This document shows positions 1 to 11,262 of a DNA stretch of 64,000 nt, one piece after another; within the stretch, counting starts at the first letter, position 1; each line of letters starts with the position of its first letter. Source of the stretch: Glebionis coronaria (lineage: Eukaryota; Streptophyta; Magnoliopsida; Asterales; Asteraceae); contig CM046878.1 of NCBI GenBank assembly GCA_025667525.1, positions 81,736,196-81,800,195 on the forward strand, read 5' to 3'. Both the position numbers and the translations under genes were made by a program. Below the pieces are notes generated by a model. The model was not told the origin of the DNA. It was given only the letters and a program-made list of their open reading frames with translations, and ran no database searches.

Positions 1-1184
1 AAACAGAATATAAGATAAACATGGTTTAAGGCTTTAAAACAGTAAAACATGATAAGAACATATAAAATAAGCTAAGACATGACATAAAACCAGTTACGTA
101 CTTAGTAAGCAGATACTTATTCATGTATGTATTTATGTAGCATTAGTGATATGGAAGTAGGATTCCTCTCAGTTCATCTTCTTCGTACACTGGACATAAG
201 GTACGGATTCCCGTCCTTTCAGTATGGACATTCTTTCCTTATTAGGATTCCCCGTATGCAGCCAAATGTTTTCCCGTAGTATAAGTTATGTGTTTGAATT
301 GCTTATGTTTAATATAGAATACCTATAGCCATATACATGCATGACCAGTTTCACCTAGTTATGGAGGTACCATAACCATAACATTAGAGACACTGATGTT
401 ATGACTTCACCACGGCGGAGTGATTGCTCGTGGCGTCCCTTCAGCTTTTGCCCATTTATATTATATTTATCATGTGGGGCATATGGGTGCATCCTAGTTA
501 CATGTTTTCAGTCAGGATTTCATGGTGAGAGTGTTGTGTGCCTTGCATCCTTCACAAGGAGCTGATCCCTCCTACCCAAAAACCAGTATATTAAATTAGA
601 GGCAGCCCCTCTAATTTGCATGATGAGGTCACCCCTCCAAGTATTCATGCACGGTGGATTTTCATGACCTATATTGGCTAATGGTAAAATATGATAAACA
701 GTTTTTACAAGATAAACATAAAGCTTTCAAACTATTAAACCAGTTTTATCAAGACTTAACCAGATTACTCGGGAATTAGTTTCTTTCGCTGTTATATGTT
801 ATATGCTTATCCTATTCATGCTTTATTGTACATCCGTGCACTGAGCGTATTGCTCAGCCGTTTTCCTTTTCTATGTTCCCAAAACGGCAGGTACTCAAGG
901 ACGCTCGTAGACATTAAGAGTACGTGCATATGGACTGGAAGCTTTCTAGCCTTTCTTTACTTTATGCATTTCCTTTCTTTTGATACATTGCTATGGGCAT
1001 TGTTTAGTCCTTTCCTTTACTATACTTATGTTTGTGTGTGATGAGCTTTACATGTGGACTACCGATGTTTGATTCCGGTATTTTCCTTTTATGGTCATGT
1101 AATGTTTAGACATTTTTCCTTGTATGCTTTGATGACACGCCATAATATCATGTGACATTTCCATTATCAAAATGGGGTGTTACA
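1..1184 (+). repeat. LTR family Y, copy 1 (3' part)
   Basis: AT-rich non-coding DNA that aligns over its whole length with 33720-34877. Shared landmarks include the 'ggcggagtgattgctcgtgg' block near 412 and the 'gatccctcctaccca' block near 565. It ends with TGTTACA at 1178-1184, a normal LTR terminus. The next base is already inside Athila reverse transcriptase, so this is a 3' LTR or solo LTR whose left part lies outside the window. No primer site follows, which fits a 3' LTR. The short ORF at 796-1041 has no recognisable domain. Any target-site duplication would be ACGAT (1185-1189), but its partner is not visible. Confidence 0.75.
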
Positions 1185-1497
1185 ACGATGGAAGTCTTTA
1201 TGGATGAATTTTCCGTGTTTGCTAGTTCGTTCACTTCGTGTTTAGGAAATTTGAAACATATGTTGAAACGTTGTGAGGAAACCAACCATGTGCTCAATTG
1301 GGAAAAATGTCATCTTATGGTTAAAGAAGTAATCGTCTTAGGGCACAAGGTCTCGAAAGCGAGGATTGAGGTAGAAAAAGCTAAGATAGATGTCATCGCC
1401 AAATTACCTCATCCCAAAACCGTCAAGGGAGTTAGGAGTTTCCAAGGCCACGCGGGCTTTTATCGTCGATTCATCAAGGATTTTTGAAAGATATCTC
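1185..1497 (+). pseudogene. Athila-1 reverse transcriptase, C-terminal part (broken)
   Basis: Ty3/gypsy reverse transcriptase of the Athila type, which would copy element RNA into DNA inside virus-like particles. The visible peptide begins at the catalytic motif, read here as MEVFMDEFSVF. Athila elements normally have FMDD, so the second catalytic aspartate is now glutamate. The thumb and connection region follows, with VLNWEKCHLMV and the FYRRFI motif. The N-terminal RT, protease and gag are missing because LTR Y inserted exactly at the catalytic site, leaving them beyond the left edge. A stop follows at about 1485, and the frame then shifts into the RNase H region. This is a dead copy. Confidence 0.85.
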
Positions 1498-1985
1498 GAC
1501 CCATTACACACTTCCTCGAAAAAGATGCACCTTTTCTCTTTAACAAAGATTGTGTACGAGCCTTTGAAATCCTTAAGAGGAAACTTACCGAATCTCCCAT
1601 TCTTGTTGCTCCCAATTGGAACCTCCCCTTTGAGCTTATGTGTGATGCAAGTGATTGCGTTATTGGGGCCGTTTTAGGGCAACGTCATGAAAAGCACTCC
1701 TTGCCTATTCACTATGCCAGCAAGACGATGACCGAGGCTCAACTTAAGTATACCACAACGGAAAAGGAATTCCTTGTCGTGGTGTATGCATTTGATAAAT
1801 TCCAACCTTATCTCGTCTTGACCAAAAGCATAGTGTATACAGATCATTCGGCAATCAAGTACCTCTTGACTAAACAAGATGCTAAGCCAAGATTGCTTCG
1901 TTAGATTCTCCTCCTCCAAGAATTTGATGTCGCGATACTTGACAAAAAAGGAGCCGAGAATCTAGCGGCCGATCACCTCTCTCGA
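1498..1985 (+). pseudogene. Athila-1 RNase H domain (broken)
   Basis: RNase H part of the same pol, which degrades the RNA strand during reverse transcription. CDASDCVIGAVLGQ carries the first catalytic Asp, TTTEKEFLVVVYAFDKF the Glu, and YTDHSAIKYLL the second Asp. The block then runs through the usual LLLQEFD and ADHLSRL linker into integrase. A TAG at 1902-1904 interrupts the frame just after the third catalytic block, and the preceding 1498-1637 is out of frame with it. The active-site residues survive although the gene is dead. Confidence 0.8.
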
Positions 1986-3384
1986 TTGGAGGACCCTCAC
2001 CAATGTATTTACGAGAACAAGGAAATCATCGAAACATTTCCTCTCGAGACACTTGGTGTAGTGAATTCTGAGAAAGACTCATCCACCCCATGGTTTGCGG
2101 ACATCGCAAATTACCATGCGGGCAACTTGATCATTAAGGGTATGACGACTCAACAAAAACGAAAATTCTTTCGTGACGTCAAGTTCTACTTTTGGAACGA
2201 CCCTTACCTATTTCGGACTTGTGCGGATCAAATAATTCGACGTTGTGTTTTTTGCACCGAAGCTTCTAATATCCTTAGAGCTTGTTACGAGGGACCCACG
2301 AGTGGTCACCATGGTGCTAATCTCACGGCGAAGAAGGTCTTTGATGCCGGCTTCTTTTGGCCTACTATTTACCGAGATGCACACGCACTTGTCAAGTCGT
2401 GTGACTCATGCCAATGACAAGGAAAAGCCTCACAAAACGATGAAATGGCACAAAATATCATCCAAACGTGTGAGATATTTGACATTTGGGGAATTGATTT
2501 TATGGGGCCGTTACCATCATCTCGTGGTAATAAGTACATTCTTGTCGTCGTTGACTACCTATCCAAGTGGGTGGAAGCTAAGGCTTTTCCTACGAACGAT
2601 GCTCGTGTGGTAGTCAAGTTTTTGAAGCAATTGTTCTCTCGGTTTGGAACCCCTCGTGCAATCATAAGCGATCGTGGAACCCATTTTTTTAATGACCAAT
2701 TCGAAAGGGTTCTAAAGAAATATGGGGTTACACATCTTCTTTCTACGGCTTATCACGGCCGCAAACGAGTGGGAAAGTCGAGGTTTCAAACCGAGCTTTA
2801 AAGAGAATCTTGGAGAGATCGATAGGGGAAAACTGAAAATCGTGGTCGGATAAGTTAGACGATGCTTTATGGGCCTTTTGTACCGCTCATAAGACGCCCA
2901 TTGGGTGCACTCCTTACAAGCTTGTGTATGGGAATAATTACCACTTGCCCATTGAACTCAAACACAAATCTTATTGGGCCCTAAAGCATTGTAATGATGA
3001 CACTGAGACCGCGGGAAAACACCAGAAAATGCAATTAAATGAATTGGATGAATTGAGGGACATTGCTTATGAAAATTCATTGATTTACAAAGAGAAAACC
3101 AAAAAGTTTCACGATTCTAAAATTAAAAACCGGGTTTTTAACATTGGAGATCAAGTGTTGCTTTTTAACTCGAGATTGAAAATATTTTCGGCAAGTTGAA
3201 ATCACGTTGGTCCGGACCATTCACCATTACCCAAGTGTTTCCTTATGGGACCATCGAGCTAGCTCAAAATGATGTTCTTAACTTTAAGGTGAATGACCAT
3301 AGGTTGAAGCACTACTTTGTTGGGGAAGTTCCTTCTTTGAACTACCTCGACCAAATCACCTTCCTCAATGATAATTCGTATTGA
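1986..3384 (+). pseudogene. Athila-1 integrase (broken)
   Basis: Integrase that would insert element cDNA. In order: an HHCC zinc-binding region ([13 protein letters not shown], then SCDSC near 2410), the catalytic core with DFMGPLP (first Asp, about 2500) and [14 protein letters not shown] (second Asp, about 2665), and a C-terminal basic tail ([22 protein letters not shown]) ending at 3384. Stops or frameshifts occur after SCDSCQ (2415), after STAYH (about 2757, where the Glu-bearing block continues in another frame), near 2803-2920, and at 3197. The final TGA is followed directly by the conserved Athila post-pol block. Confidence 0.85.
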
Positions 3385-5202
3385 GGGAATTGAGTCGAGC
3401 TCATGACTCGGTAATAAAAAACGAGGTGCCTCGTGGGGGTGTCCCATGCTTATCCATGTACATATTATCGCTTTCTAATGTAGCTTACGTGAGTAGATTT
3501 GTGCCCTTCCAACCTTTGTTCCGTGTTTGTTTGTGCATTGTGGTTTTTAGATCATCATCTTCATGATTGGAGCCTCTCGTGTTCATTTCACGTAATCACT
3601 CGATCGTTTGCTTTGAAAAATTTCTCGATATCCATATGATATATCCTTGATTGTTCTAAACTTAGGTTTTTAGCACACTTCATAAACGGCTATTGATTTA
3701 ATGGTTCCACCCTTTCCATGCTAGATTAGGCATTCGACTACGTCTCTAGTATGGGGGTATTCTACCCTTAGACTTGAAACATTCAGGACAATGTTTAACT
3801 TTAGTATGGGGGAGTGAATAGATACTTGCCTTGCCAAACCTTTACGCTTTCCAAAGTTTATCTTTTTGTTTATCGTTTTGTTGCAAAATAAGGCTAAAAT
3901 GGCCAAATTTTTAAAAAATTTATCATATTTTTATAAGTGTTTGAAGAGACGAATGTAAATTTTCCGATGGCGAGAACAAGAGTAATTTTTGACTCGACCG
4001 TGCATGTTGAGCACTTAGCTTCGATTCCTTAACTTTATATTAGGCTAAGTTTCTTAAATGAGGACGAGAAATGATAGAGTTAATTATAAGTTAGTATGCT
4101 AAACGTAGAGTACTCGTATTCTTTCAAAAAATCATATGTTCTCGTTGTTTGCTTATTCTCCCTTCGCTTATATATATATTTTGCTAATAAGTATTGGCTT
4201 AGCGGTTTAGTCTTGATTGTTTTTTTCTAGTCTTTTCTAGTAGCTTCCATGTAATTAAATTAGGAAAACATTAAGGTATCGCCAGCATCACGGTTTTGAA
4301 GTATTGGCAACCTGAATAATCTAAAGCGTCACCCAATAATAAGATTTCAAGTGGTCACCTAAATTAAGCAAAAATTCGAAGCTCACAAGGCCCAAAAATC
4401 TATGCCCAAATTGAAAGTGATTAAGCCTTAATATTTGAAGCTTTAAAGAACCAAAATTCGCTTTAGCGTGAGGATATACGTCTTTGGCCATAATAAACAC
4501 CTCACAGCGAGGTTAAATAAAAGTCAAGGCAAGATCGAAGTCATAATAAAAGCTCCATGGCGGAGTTGAATAAAAGATGTAGGTAAACCTATGATAATAA
4601 GGCCCATCTGTTAGGGGGCATATAATAGTCTTGGTAATAAGTCTCATGTTCAAAACCGTTATAAAATCGTGTTTATCGATCCTTCTTGTTGACTTAGTTT
4701 TTTGACATCGTTGTCTATTAGGGGGGTAATTAATTCGATGGTCTTTGTTACACCGTTATGACTATATTTTTGGACCTTAATCTCTATCATCGCATAAGTA
4801 AAAAATGTATCCTCGTGAACATTCAAGACAAAAATAAAAAATATAAGAGATACCACTTAGGATTAAGGGAGTCTAAGTACGTGATTAGGTCATATGAGTA
4901 GTGTTAGCATTACTAACTTATAATGACAATGATCTCGTTACGTGCTTGGCATGGAATTGGGTGAAAATCGAAGACGACGAAATTATTTCTAACGAAGCAT
5001 TCACGTGTTCTTGTTCTATGAACCTAAACGTCCCATATTGCGATGAAAATCATACATTATGTCTAAAACGCAAGTAGTAGCAAGTAGTAGTAGTGTAGTA
5101 AGTTTATGTTTCAATAAAAGTCCATAAAATGAATTTTGGAGGAGCTACGATATTTTATTCTAGCATTGCGTGAGGGCACGACAATGGTTTAGTATGGAGG
5201 AG
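3385..5202 (+). other. Athila-1 pol-to-LTR spacer with two polypurine sites
   Basis: Non-coding 1.8 kb between pol and the 3' LTR. At 3388-3450 lies a block of two small inverted repeats (GAGTC/GACTC and ACGAGG/CCTCGT). It recurs after the last ORF of Athila-2 at about 43835-43890. At 3788-3816 is an internal polypurine motif (AGTATGGGGGAGTG preceded by ACAATG). The terminal polypurine tract (AGTATGGAGGAG, 5191-5202) abuts the LTR. The block 'cttggcatgg' near 4945 also recurs in Athila-2 (45628). No env-like ORF is visible. Confidence 0.7.
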
Positions 5203-8200
5203 TGATGAGACTGCTTTTATACATAGTCTCATCGTCCAAAACGGGCTTAAAATGGTTAAAATATCATAAAAAGTGCCAAATATATGCTTGTGTTTGTTAA
5301 ATGTGTATTTTAGGTACGGATATTGAGAAAATGACAAAAGATCACAAGAATCAAAGAAAAACGAACACGGGAAACGAAGCCGCACAATGAACCGAACCCT
5401 AGAGTTGATTTACCAAGAAAAGACCTTGAAGAATTGAAGATTGTACAATAAGGGTCCTTCATTATTGAAGAATTGACACTTTATACCATTGTTTATTCAT
5501 AATTACAAGTTTGGTCCCTAAAGTTTGTCAAATTTACAAAATGGACCCTCAGCTTTAAAGAATTGACAAGATTAGTCACTCAATTTTGAAGACTTGTCAC
5601 TTTTAGTCCTCCATGAAGACAAGAATACAAGTGAAGACCTTGACGAATGAAGACATGCCAAAAACAGCCCTTCAAATATCATCAAATTACAAAACATGTC
5701 CTTGATTATACTTTGGAAAACATTTTGTGGCCAAAGTATAAATTCCAAAACTTCATTACAAAGGGAGTTCTATTTTTGGCTATTTAAAACACAAATGAAA
5801 CAAGAAAGAAAGACAAGGGACTAAAGTTGGGCGACAAAGAAAGAAACCTAGACTACTATTGGCCTGCCACATGCCCCACTCACCCCTTTTATCCAATCAC
5901 AACTCACCAACCAGCCACCTCACCATCCACTAATACCAGTTTTATAACTTAATATTAATTAAGTATAAACTGGTGCCTAACACAAAGTTTAAACACTAAA
6001 CTGGATCAAAACAGCTACTATTCCATGAAGAACATGATTTGGGCATTTGCTAATCACTTGAAATTAAAGGCTAATCTCTTCTAGATCCTTGATTTAACAT
6101 GTGACAAACATAACCCAACTCATGAACACCTTGCCACCTCACCAAACGGTCACATGAATACTCCCCTGCTACACTTTTGGGAAGATGACAAGAATTTTCA
6201 GCAAATCAACGTGCCATAACCCCTACTTCATTTCTAAGCATACTTGGATGACTAGGATCACAACACAACAAAGAATTGTCACATGTATCAGCTCCAAAGT
6301 CCAAATTCAGTCAAGAAATTCAAAATTTACAAGGACAAAGTTGGAAGTTCATCACTTAGGGTTTTTAAGTTTTCAGCTTTCTAGGACATTGTACACCCTC
6401 TATATAAAGGGTTTAGCTCACAACATTAGTTTTTGTTCTCGGTTTTCCTTTGGCCAAAGTCTGTAAATCTGCTAATGAAAAAGTTTGAACTTGTGACGAA
6501 TTCCAAGAACCATTTTACTTTTACTTGATCTTGTTTACATGTTTTGAGTTTGTGTTTGAGGTTTCAAAGATTCGTTAAAGTTATAAGCAAGTGTTTCAAA
6601 AGTTTTCAAAAATCTGATTTGTTTTCCAAGTTTGTGTACAAACACTTAAAGTTTTTTGGCTTAAGATTGATCATCTCACCCTGATAAGAAGATTATCAAG
6701 GTGAAGTGAGATCTTAGTTTGGGAATATTCAAGGAGTGGGGTACAAGTTGGAACAAACTGTGTGATTTTCCATTTTTTATATAATATATTGTTATTGACT
6801 TTGTTTGATCTTAGCAGGGTGTTTTGTTTGAAGCTTGTGGTTGTTAAGCTACCGCATAAGCTATAAAATTCGTGAGTGTAGATGTACATTCATGAGGTTT
6901 TCCTTCTTCCCTTGTTAACACTATAAAAAAAGTGGCTCTACGTGATTTTGGGTACCTGCTAGTGTATGTGTGTTCTTATGTATGTAAACTGGTTCTTAGT
7001 TCATTCATTTGTTGTTATGATGCTTGTTTAAGAGTTTCTTGGTCTGAAATATACTTTTACTTTGTTAAATCTTTATTTTTAAAGTTAAAGGACTGTTTGG
7101 GACTGCATGATTGAAGGTTTTTATGTGAGATTGAGTAGTTGTGTAGGGGTGTTTTGAGTTTGTATATGATATTTAAGTGTTTGTGTGATGATATCTGCAA
7201 GTCTTGTGCATTCAAACTCTAAATCTGAATCTTCGATCCATTGCGCTAAAGGTCTCAAAATCCATTGCGTGATGCGTGATGCGATTGCGAAAGCAATTTA
7301 GACGCGATGCGTTTAGTATAAAAAAGTACAAAAAATAGTTAAATACCAATTAAATGCAGTAAAGTTACAAAATAAATTATTAGCATATTGAAATTAGGCC
7401 TATAGTCACTTGTAAAACAAATAAATCGACAGTATATCTTGACAAAAAAACACTTCGCAAAATGAAAGATACTATATTTTTATTATTGTGTTTGTTTTGG
7501 ATGTTTTCCTACCAAGTCTTATTTTTAAAAAGCCTTTATAATATGTAGGTCTATTTTAAATGGTTAAAATTTGACAAAAATGGCCTATGTACTAGATTGC
7601 GACAATTGCTACCGTTGCTAGCATTACACAATTGCGATAAATTATGGTTTAATGCGAACGCATTTTGGGATGACACTACATTAGGCACCTTGATGCGAAA
7701 TTTTGAATGCAACGCATTGATGCGCGCAATTTGCGCAATGATGCGCGCATTTTTAAACCAAGACTGAAACCTTGTGCACACCTAGATTTAATGATAAAAT
7801 AGGGCTAACAAGTGTTAAAACAAAGTTTGTATAACCTGATTGATTGATTTGAGGCTTTGAAATTCAAGATTTGGTCATTTAGTTCAGCAAAAGGCATTTT
7901 GGTTGTTCATTGTTCATCAATAACTAACATATGCTTAAAACTAGCTCAAATCTTTAAGCCATTGCATGAAACAAGTTTGTTTGTGTTAACTTAAGTTTAT
8001 TTAAGTTGTTGTATGCTTTTGGTTAAATTTGGTTGGCTTATACTTTCTCAAATTGCTTTTTAATCACCAGATCTGCTTATTATGATGTCTGTATCATGTC
8101 TGTATGCTGTTTGATTAAACTGTACTAATTGTTCTATTGAATTTGTGTCTTTCTGCTTGATTGTGACTCCCTATAACTCACTGGTTGTAGGGGTGCCCTC

Positions 8201-9598
8201 ATTGTCCAAAGAAACCAACTGTGAATCTCTATAAAAAAGCAAGTCAAAAAGTCAAAGTAGTGGGAACTCTTTCCCACTGAAAGTTCCCACTGATAGTGCA
8301 AATTGGTTAACGGCTTATTAGTAAGCTATTCTAGCTTATTCTATTGTGCAACAACTTGTTTTTTGTGATAGAACTTAATATTTTAAGCTTATAAGTCAGT
8401 TTTGAAGTTTACAACTTTTGGTTTTAGCTTTTGACTAGAAAACGACTAATTTGTCTTTTTCCAAAACAGCTTATTGCTTATTCCAGCTTATTGAGTGTGC
8501 TTATTTGAAATCTTTTTGTTGATTAAGCATAGTTTTGTCATTTAAAACTATTTGCAACTTGAATCAGCTCTTGAAGTGGTTTAGAACTCAAAAACGACTA
8601 TTTTGTCGTTTTCTGTAGAGAGCTTTGGCTTATTTCAGGCTTATTTCTTGAGCTTATTCAAAAATTATTTTTACAAACAGATTTATAATCTCAAAAGAAA
8701 GATGTGTGTCAAATTTCAGCTTATGGCATTAGCTTATGGCTTAATGGCCCAAAAAGCCCATTAAGAATAAGTTGTTTTCTATTAAGCTGTGATAAGCACT
8801 AATTCAACTTTTGGGCCTTTAGAGTTTTTTGTTTAAAATCTGATTTTAAGCTAGACTGGAACTTTTCATCTTATTTGGTTGACTTTTTGCTTATTGGGCC
8901 AGAAAGCCCATTTGACTTGGACTGTTTTCACTTTTGGCCCATTTAGAGGCCCAATAGGGGTATTTAGGTCATTTTACTTTCATTTCTAGTTTTATTAAGT
9001 TAAAATAAATTATTTTGCAAGTTTTTAGAATTTTTTATAAATTTTAAATTTTTAATATTATTTTATTATTTAATTTTAGTTTTTAATCATTTTAAATAGT
9101 TTTAATTAGTTTCAAATTTTTAAAAAATACTTTTTAGTTTAACTAAGTTATTTTAGAGGTTTACAAATTTAAAAATCTTATTTTGGGTTTTTATTAATTA
9201 AGTTAATTTTTAGGGATTTAATTAGCATTAAAAAATTATTATTTAATTAAATAAAAGGTTTGAGTAAGTTTTGATTTTTGGTAAACTCTATTTTCATTTT
9301 TAGGGATTTATTGTGATTTGCTAGGAATTTTTAAGGTAATTTTTAAATTCCGTCACGTTTTACGGTTTTACGTCTACGTCATTCGTCGTAGTTCAATTTT
9401 ATTCGTATCCGTCATCATTTTTTCTTTTTCCATTCTCTCATCAATATTAATCTCAAAGTTAATCAAGTCTTAACACACACACCAAGCCTCCTTGAGAACG
9501 AACTCACCTTTGGGTCATTTGTGCACGGTTTTCCTAAATCATCGTACTTACCTTATTTGCCCTCGTTTTCCCAAATGAGTGTGAAATTCCAACTATCA
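5203..9598 (+). repeat. Athila-1 3' LTR
   Basis: Begins TGATGAGACT directly after the polypurine tract. The first bases form a hairpin (GATGAGACT 5204-5212 with AGTCTCATC 5225-5233). A TATA-like CTATATAAAG near 6400 sits in 'accctctatataaagggt', a plausible U3/R promoter. A T-rich region follows, with a probable inserted element at 7211-7770. The end is set at AACTATCA (9598) because the sequence then changes character and a MITE begins. The 5' LTR is outside the window, so the end is approximate. At about 4.4 kb (3.8 kb without the insert) it is long even for this family. ORFs inside it show no known domain. Confidence 0.6.
7211..7770. mobile_element. Possible non-autonomous DNA transposon in the Athila-1 LTR
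   Basis: A 560-bp block unlike its surroundings, rich in TGCG/GCGC words (GATGCGTGATGCG near 7270, GATGCGCGCA near 7740). It is flanked by the 8-bp direct repeat CTTGTGCA at 7203-7210 and 7771-7778. An 8-bp duplication fits the hAT superfamily, but clear terminal inverted repeats were not found and no transposase is encoded. An empty site in another LTR copy would settle it. Confidence 0.35.
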
Positions 9599-9616
9599 AG
9601 GACTTATGGAGCTAGG

Positions 9617-9928
9617 TAAAATACAAAGATAACTATTTCTAAATTTGTTTCTTAATGTATTGAAGTTGTTCATTTTTACCATGCTGCGTAAACATTTTGT
9701 TTTTTGGTAAACAATGTACTAATCCACACTATTGTACATAAAATTAAAGATTCTCATCAAAAATTATGCCACATCAGCAAATAATACTTAATTTTGTATA
9801 CAATAGTGTGAACTAGTACATTGTTTGCATTGTTTAGTAAAAAATAAAAGTATTTACGCAACTTAGTAAAAATGGACAACTTAAAAACATTTAGAAACAA
9901 TTATCCTTAAAATATACTAGTAAAATAT
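9617..9928. mobile_element. Fold-back MITE with about 124-bp inverted arms
   Basis: The left arm (about 9625-9747) and right arm (about 9788-9910) are imperfect inverted repeats. For example, 'ccacactattgtac' on the left pairs with 'gtatacaatagtgtg' on the right, and the arms share 'tgcgtaaa' and 'tttctaaa' words in inverted order. About 40 bp separate the arms. The flanks GGTAAAATA (9616-9624) and AGTAAAATA (9919-9927) match 8 of 9, as expected for a Mutator-like 9-bp target duplication. No coding capacity. Confidence 0.65.
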
Positions 9929-10171
9929 TTCAAACACGATGCAAAGAACAATTTCATATGTTTTTTTTTCTAAACCCTACCATAACTCATGAACAATTAT
10001 ACCATCAACAATCAACCGAATCTTGGTTAGTATAATAATATCATCATTCAAACTTAAAAGGTAATTACAATCCTTCCAAACAATATAAATTTACCTTATT
10101 GAAAACAATATGTAGTATAATTTCACATAAGAAAGCCTATCATGTCTTTCATGATCAATACATACAAAAAC
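9929..10171. other. Flanking DNA left of Copia-1
   Basis: About 240 bp of AT-rich sequence between the MITE and Copia-1, ending with AAAAC (10167-10171). AAAAC is the left copy of the Copia-1 target-site duplication. It was originally joined to 28785 onward. No gene or repeat was recognised in it. Confidence 0.5.
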
Positions 10172-10663
10172 TGTTAAATTGAATGACCTAATCTGCTACC
10201 CATACCTAGCCTAAGGGACTAAATATGTCATTGTTTAAACTTTCAGTTATTGTTGTGGACATGGAATGAAGCAAGCTATGGAATGAAGGGTCTATAGTTG
10301 CTATTCTTGGATACTTTGGCTGTGCTACAAAGCCTATGGACTCAAGTCCATTTGTTACAACGGCTCTAAAGCCCATGACGAGTCTATTAGGGTTTCATTC
10401 TTTGTTATCATCGCCTCATTCACTCTGTGTGTTTTTGATAAACACATAGTTACTCTCTCTCTCTCTCTAGACTTGATCTCAGAAACTTGTTTTAATCCTT
10501 TCATTTTGTTGCTTTTGACTGTAACACTATTATCATGTAGATAATAGAGCTACACGTGAGTAGCACTGGTAGCTTGTGTTTTTATTTATTCTATTTTCTC
10601 TTTAAAACTTGGTTAATAAAAGTTGAAAGTGTTTTGAGGCGGTTTGATACATGTTTTTCTACA
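10172..10663 (+). repeat. Copia-1 5' LTR
   Basis: 492 bp, TGTTAAATTG...TTCTACA. It matches 28289-28784 throughout, including the CT-rich microsatellite near 10450 and the 'gataatagagctacacgtgagtag' region near 10540, with scattered substitutions. It is flanked on the left by AAAAC and followed immediately by the primer binding site. Confidence 0.93.
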
Positions 10664-10676
10664 TGGTATCAGAGAC
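10664..10676 (+). promoter_or_regulatory. Copia-1 primer binding site
   Basis: TGGTATCAGAGAC directly abuts the 5' LTR. The first 11 bases equal the complement of the plant initiator tRNA-Met 3' end (TGGTATCAGAGC), the usual primer of copia reverse transcription. Confidence 0.9.
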
Positions 10677-11262
10677 TGGTTGTTAAAAATCGATGAATTT
10701 TTTTTCGGATTTCAAAAACTTTTGGGGGTTTTTACAATACATACTTTTTTTAGAAGATCTGCAATTCGGATAGCTAGATCTGTTAGTATTACTTATAGAT
10801 TCGAAGTTTTGATGCCTCAATTTTATTTTGAAAAATTAGGGTTTCTAAGATCTGGATTCTCATATCATTTGGTTACTTTTTTGAACGATTGGTGCTATCG
10901 TCTTTCGATTGAGGTGATTTTCCCTAAGTTTTCCCGAGAAGAAAAATTAAGGTTTGTGGCTAGGAGGTTCTGTTACATCCTAGACTAAGAGAATCTTGGT
11001 GTGATAGTTCGATTGAGCTTTTTTGGGAGCGAGGTAACACTTCTCTTATCTCTCTTTACTTGCTATCTGTTTGTTTGTGATTCTTGTTGTTCTTTGTGTT
11101 TTATTTATTGGGTTGGTAGTCCTTTATTTTTTCACCTAATTATTTGGATCCTCACTTACTGGTTTCCCTTGACCTGCCACCCTTGAGTGGTTTTGGAAGC
11201 CTTGGAACTTTGTTTGCAGTGTAGTGGGTTCTTTTTTACCCTTGTGACGCTTCACCATATCT
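10677..11262 (+). other. Copia-1 untranslated leader
   Basis: About 590 bp of T-rich leader between the primer site and gag. The ORFs inside it (10644-10988, 11001-11186) overlap the LTR end or are low-complexity and hydrophobic with no recognisable domain, so I do not call them genes. Confidence 0.6.

Noticed and set aside
6185..6466. 93-codon ORF in the Athila-1 LTR
   Set aside because: It crosses the TATA-like promoter region of the LTR; no domain or conservation in Athila-2.
10644..10988. 114-codon ORF after the Copia-1 5' LTR
   Set aside because: It starts inside the LTR and spans the primer site; a Phe-rich leader translation with no domain.
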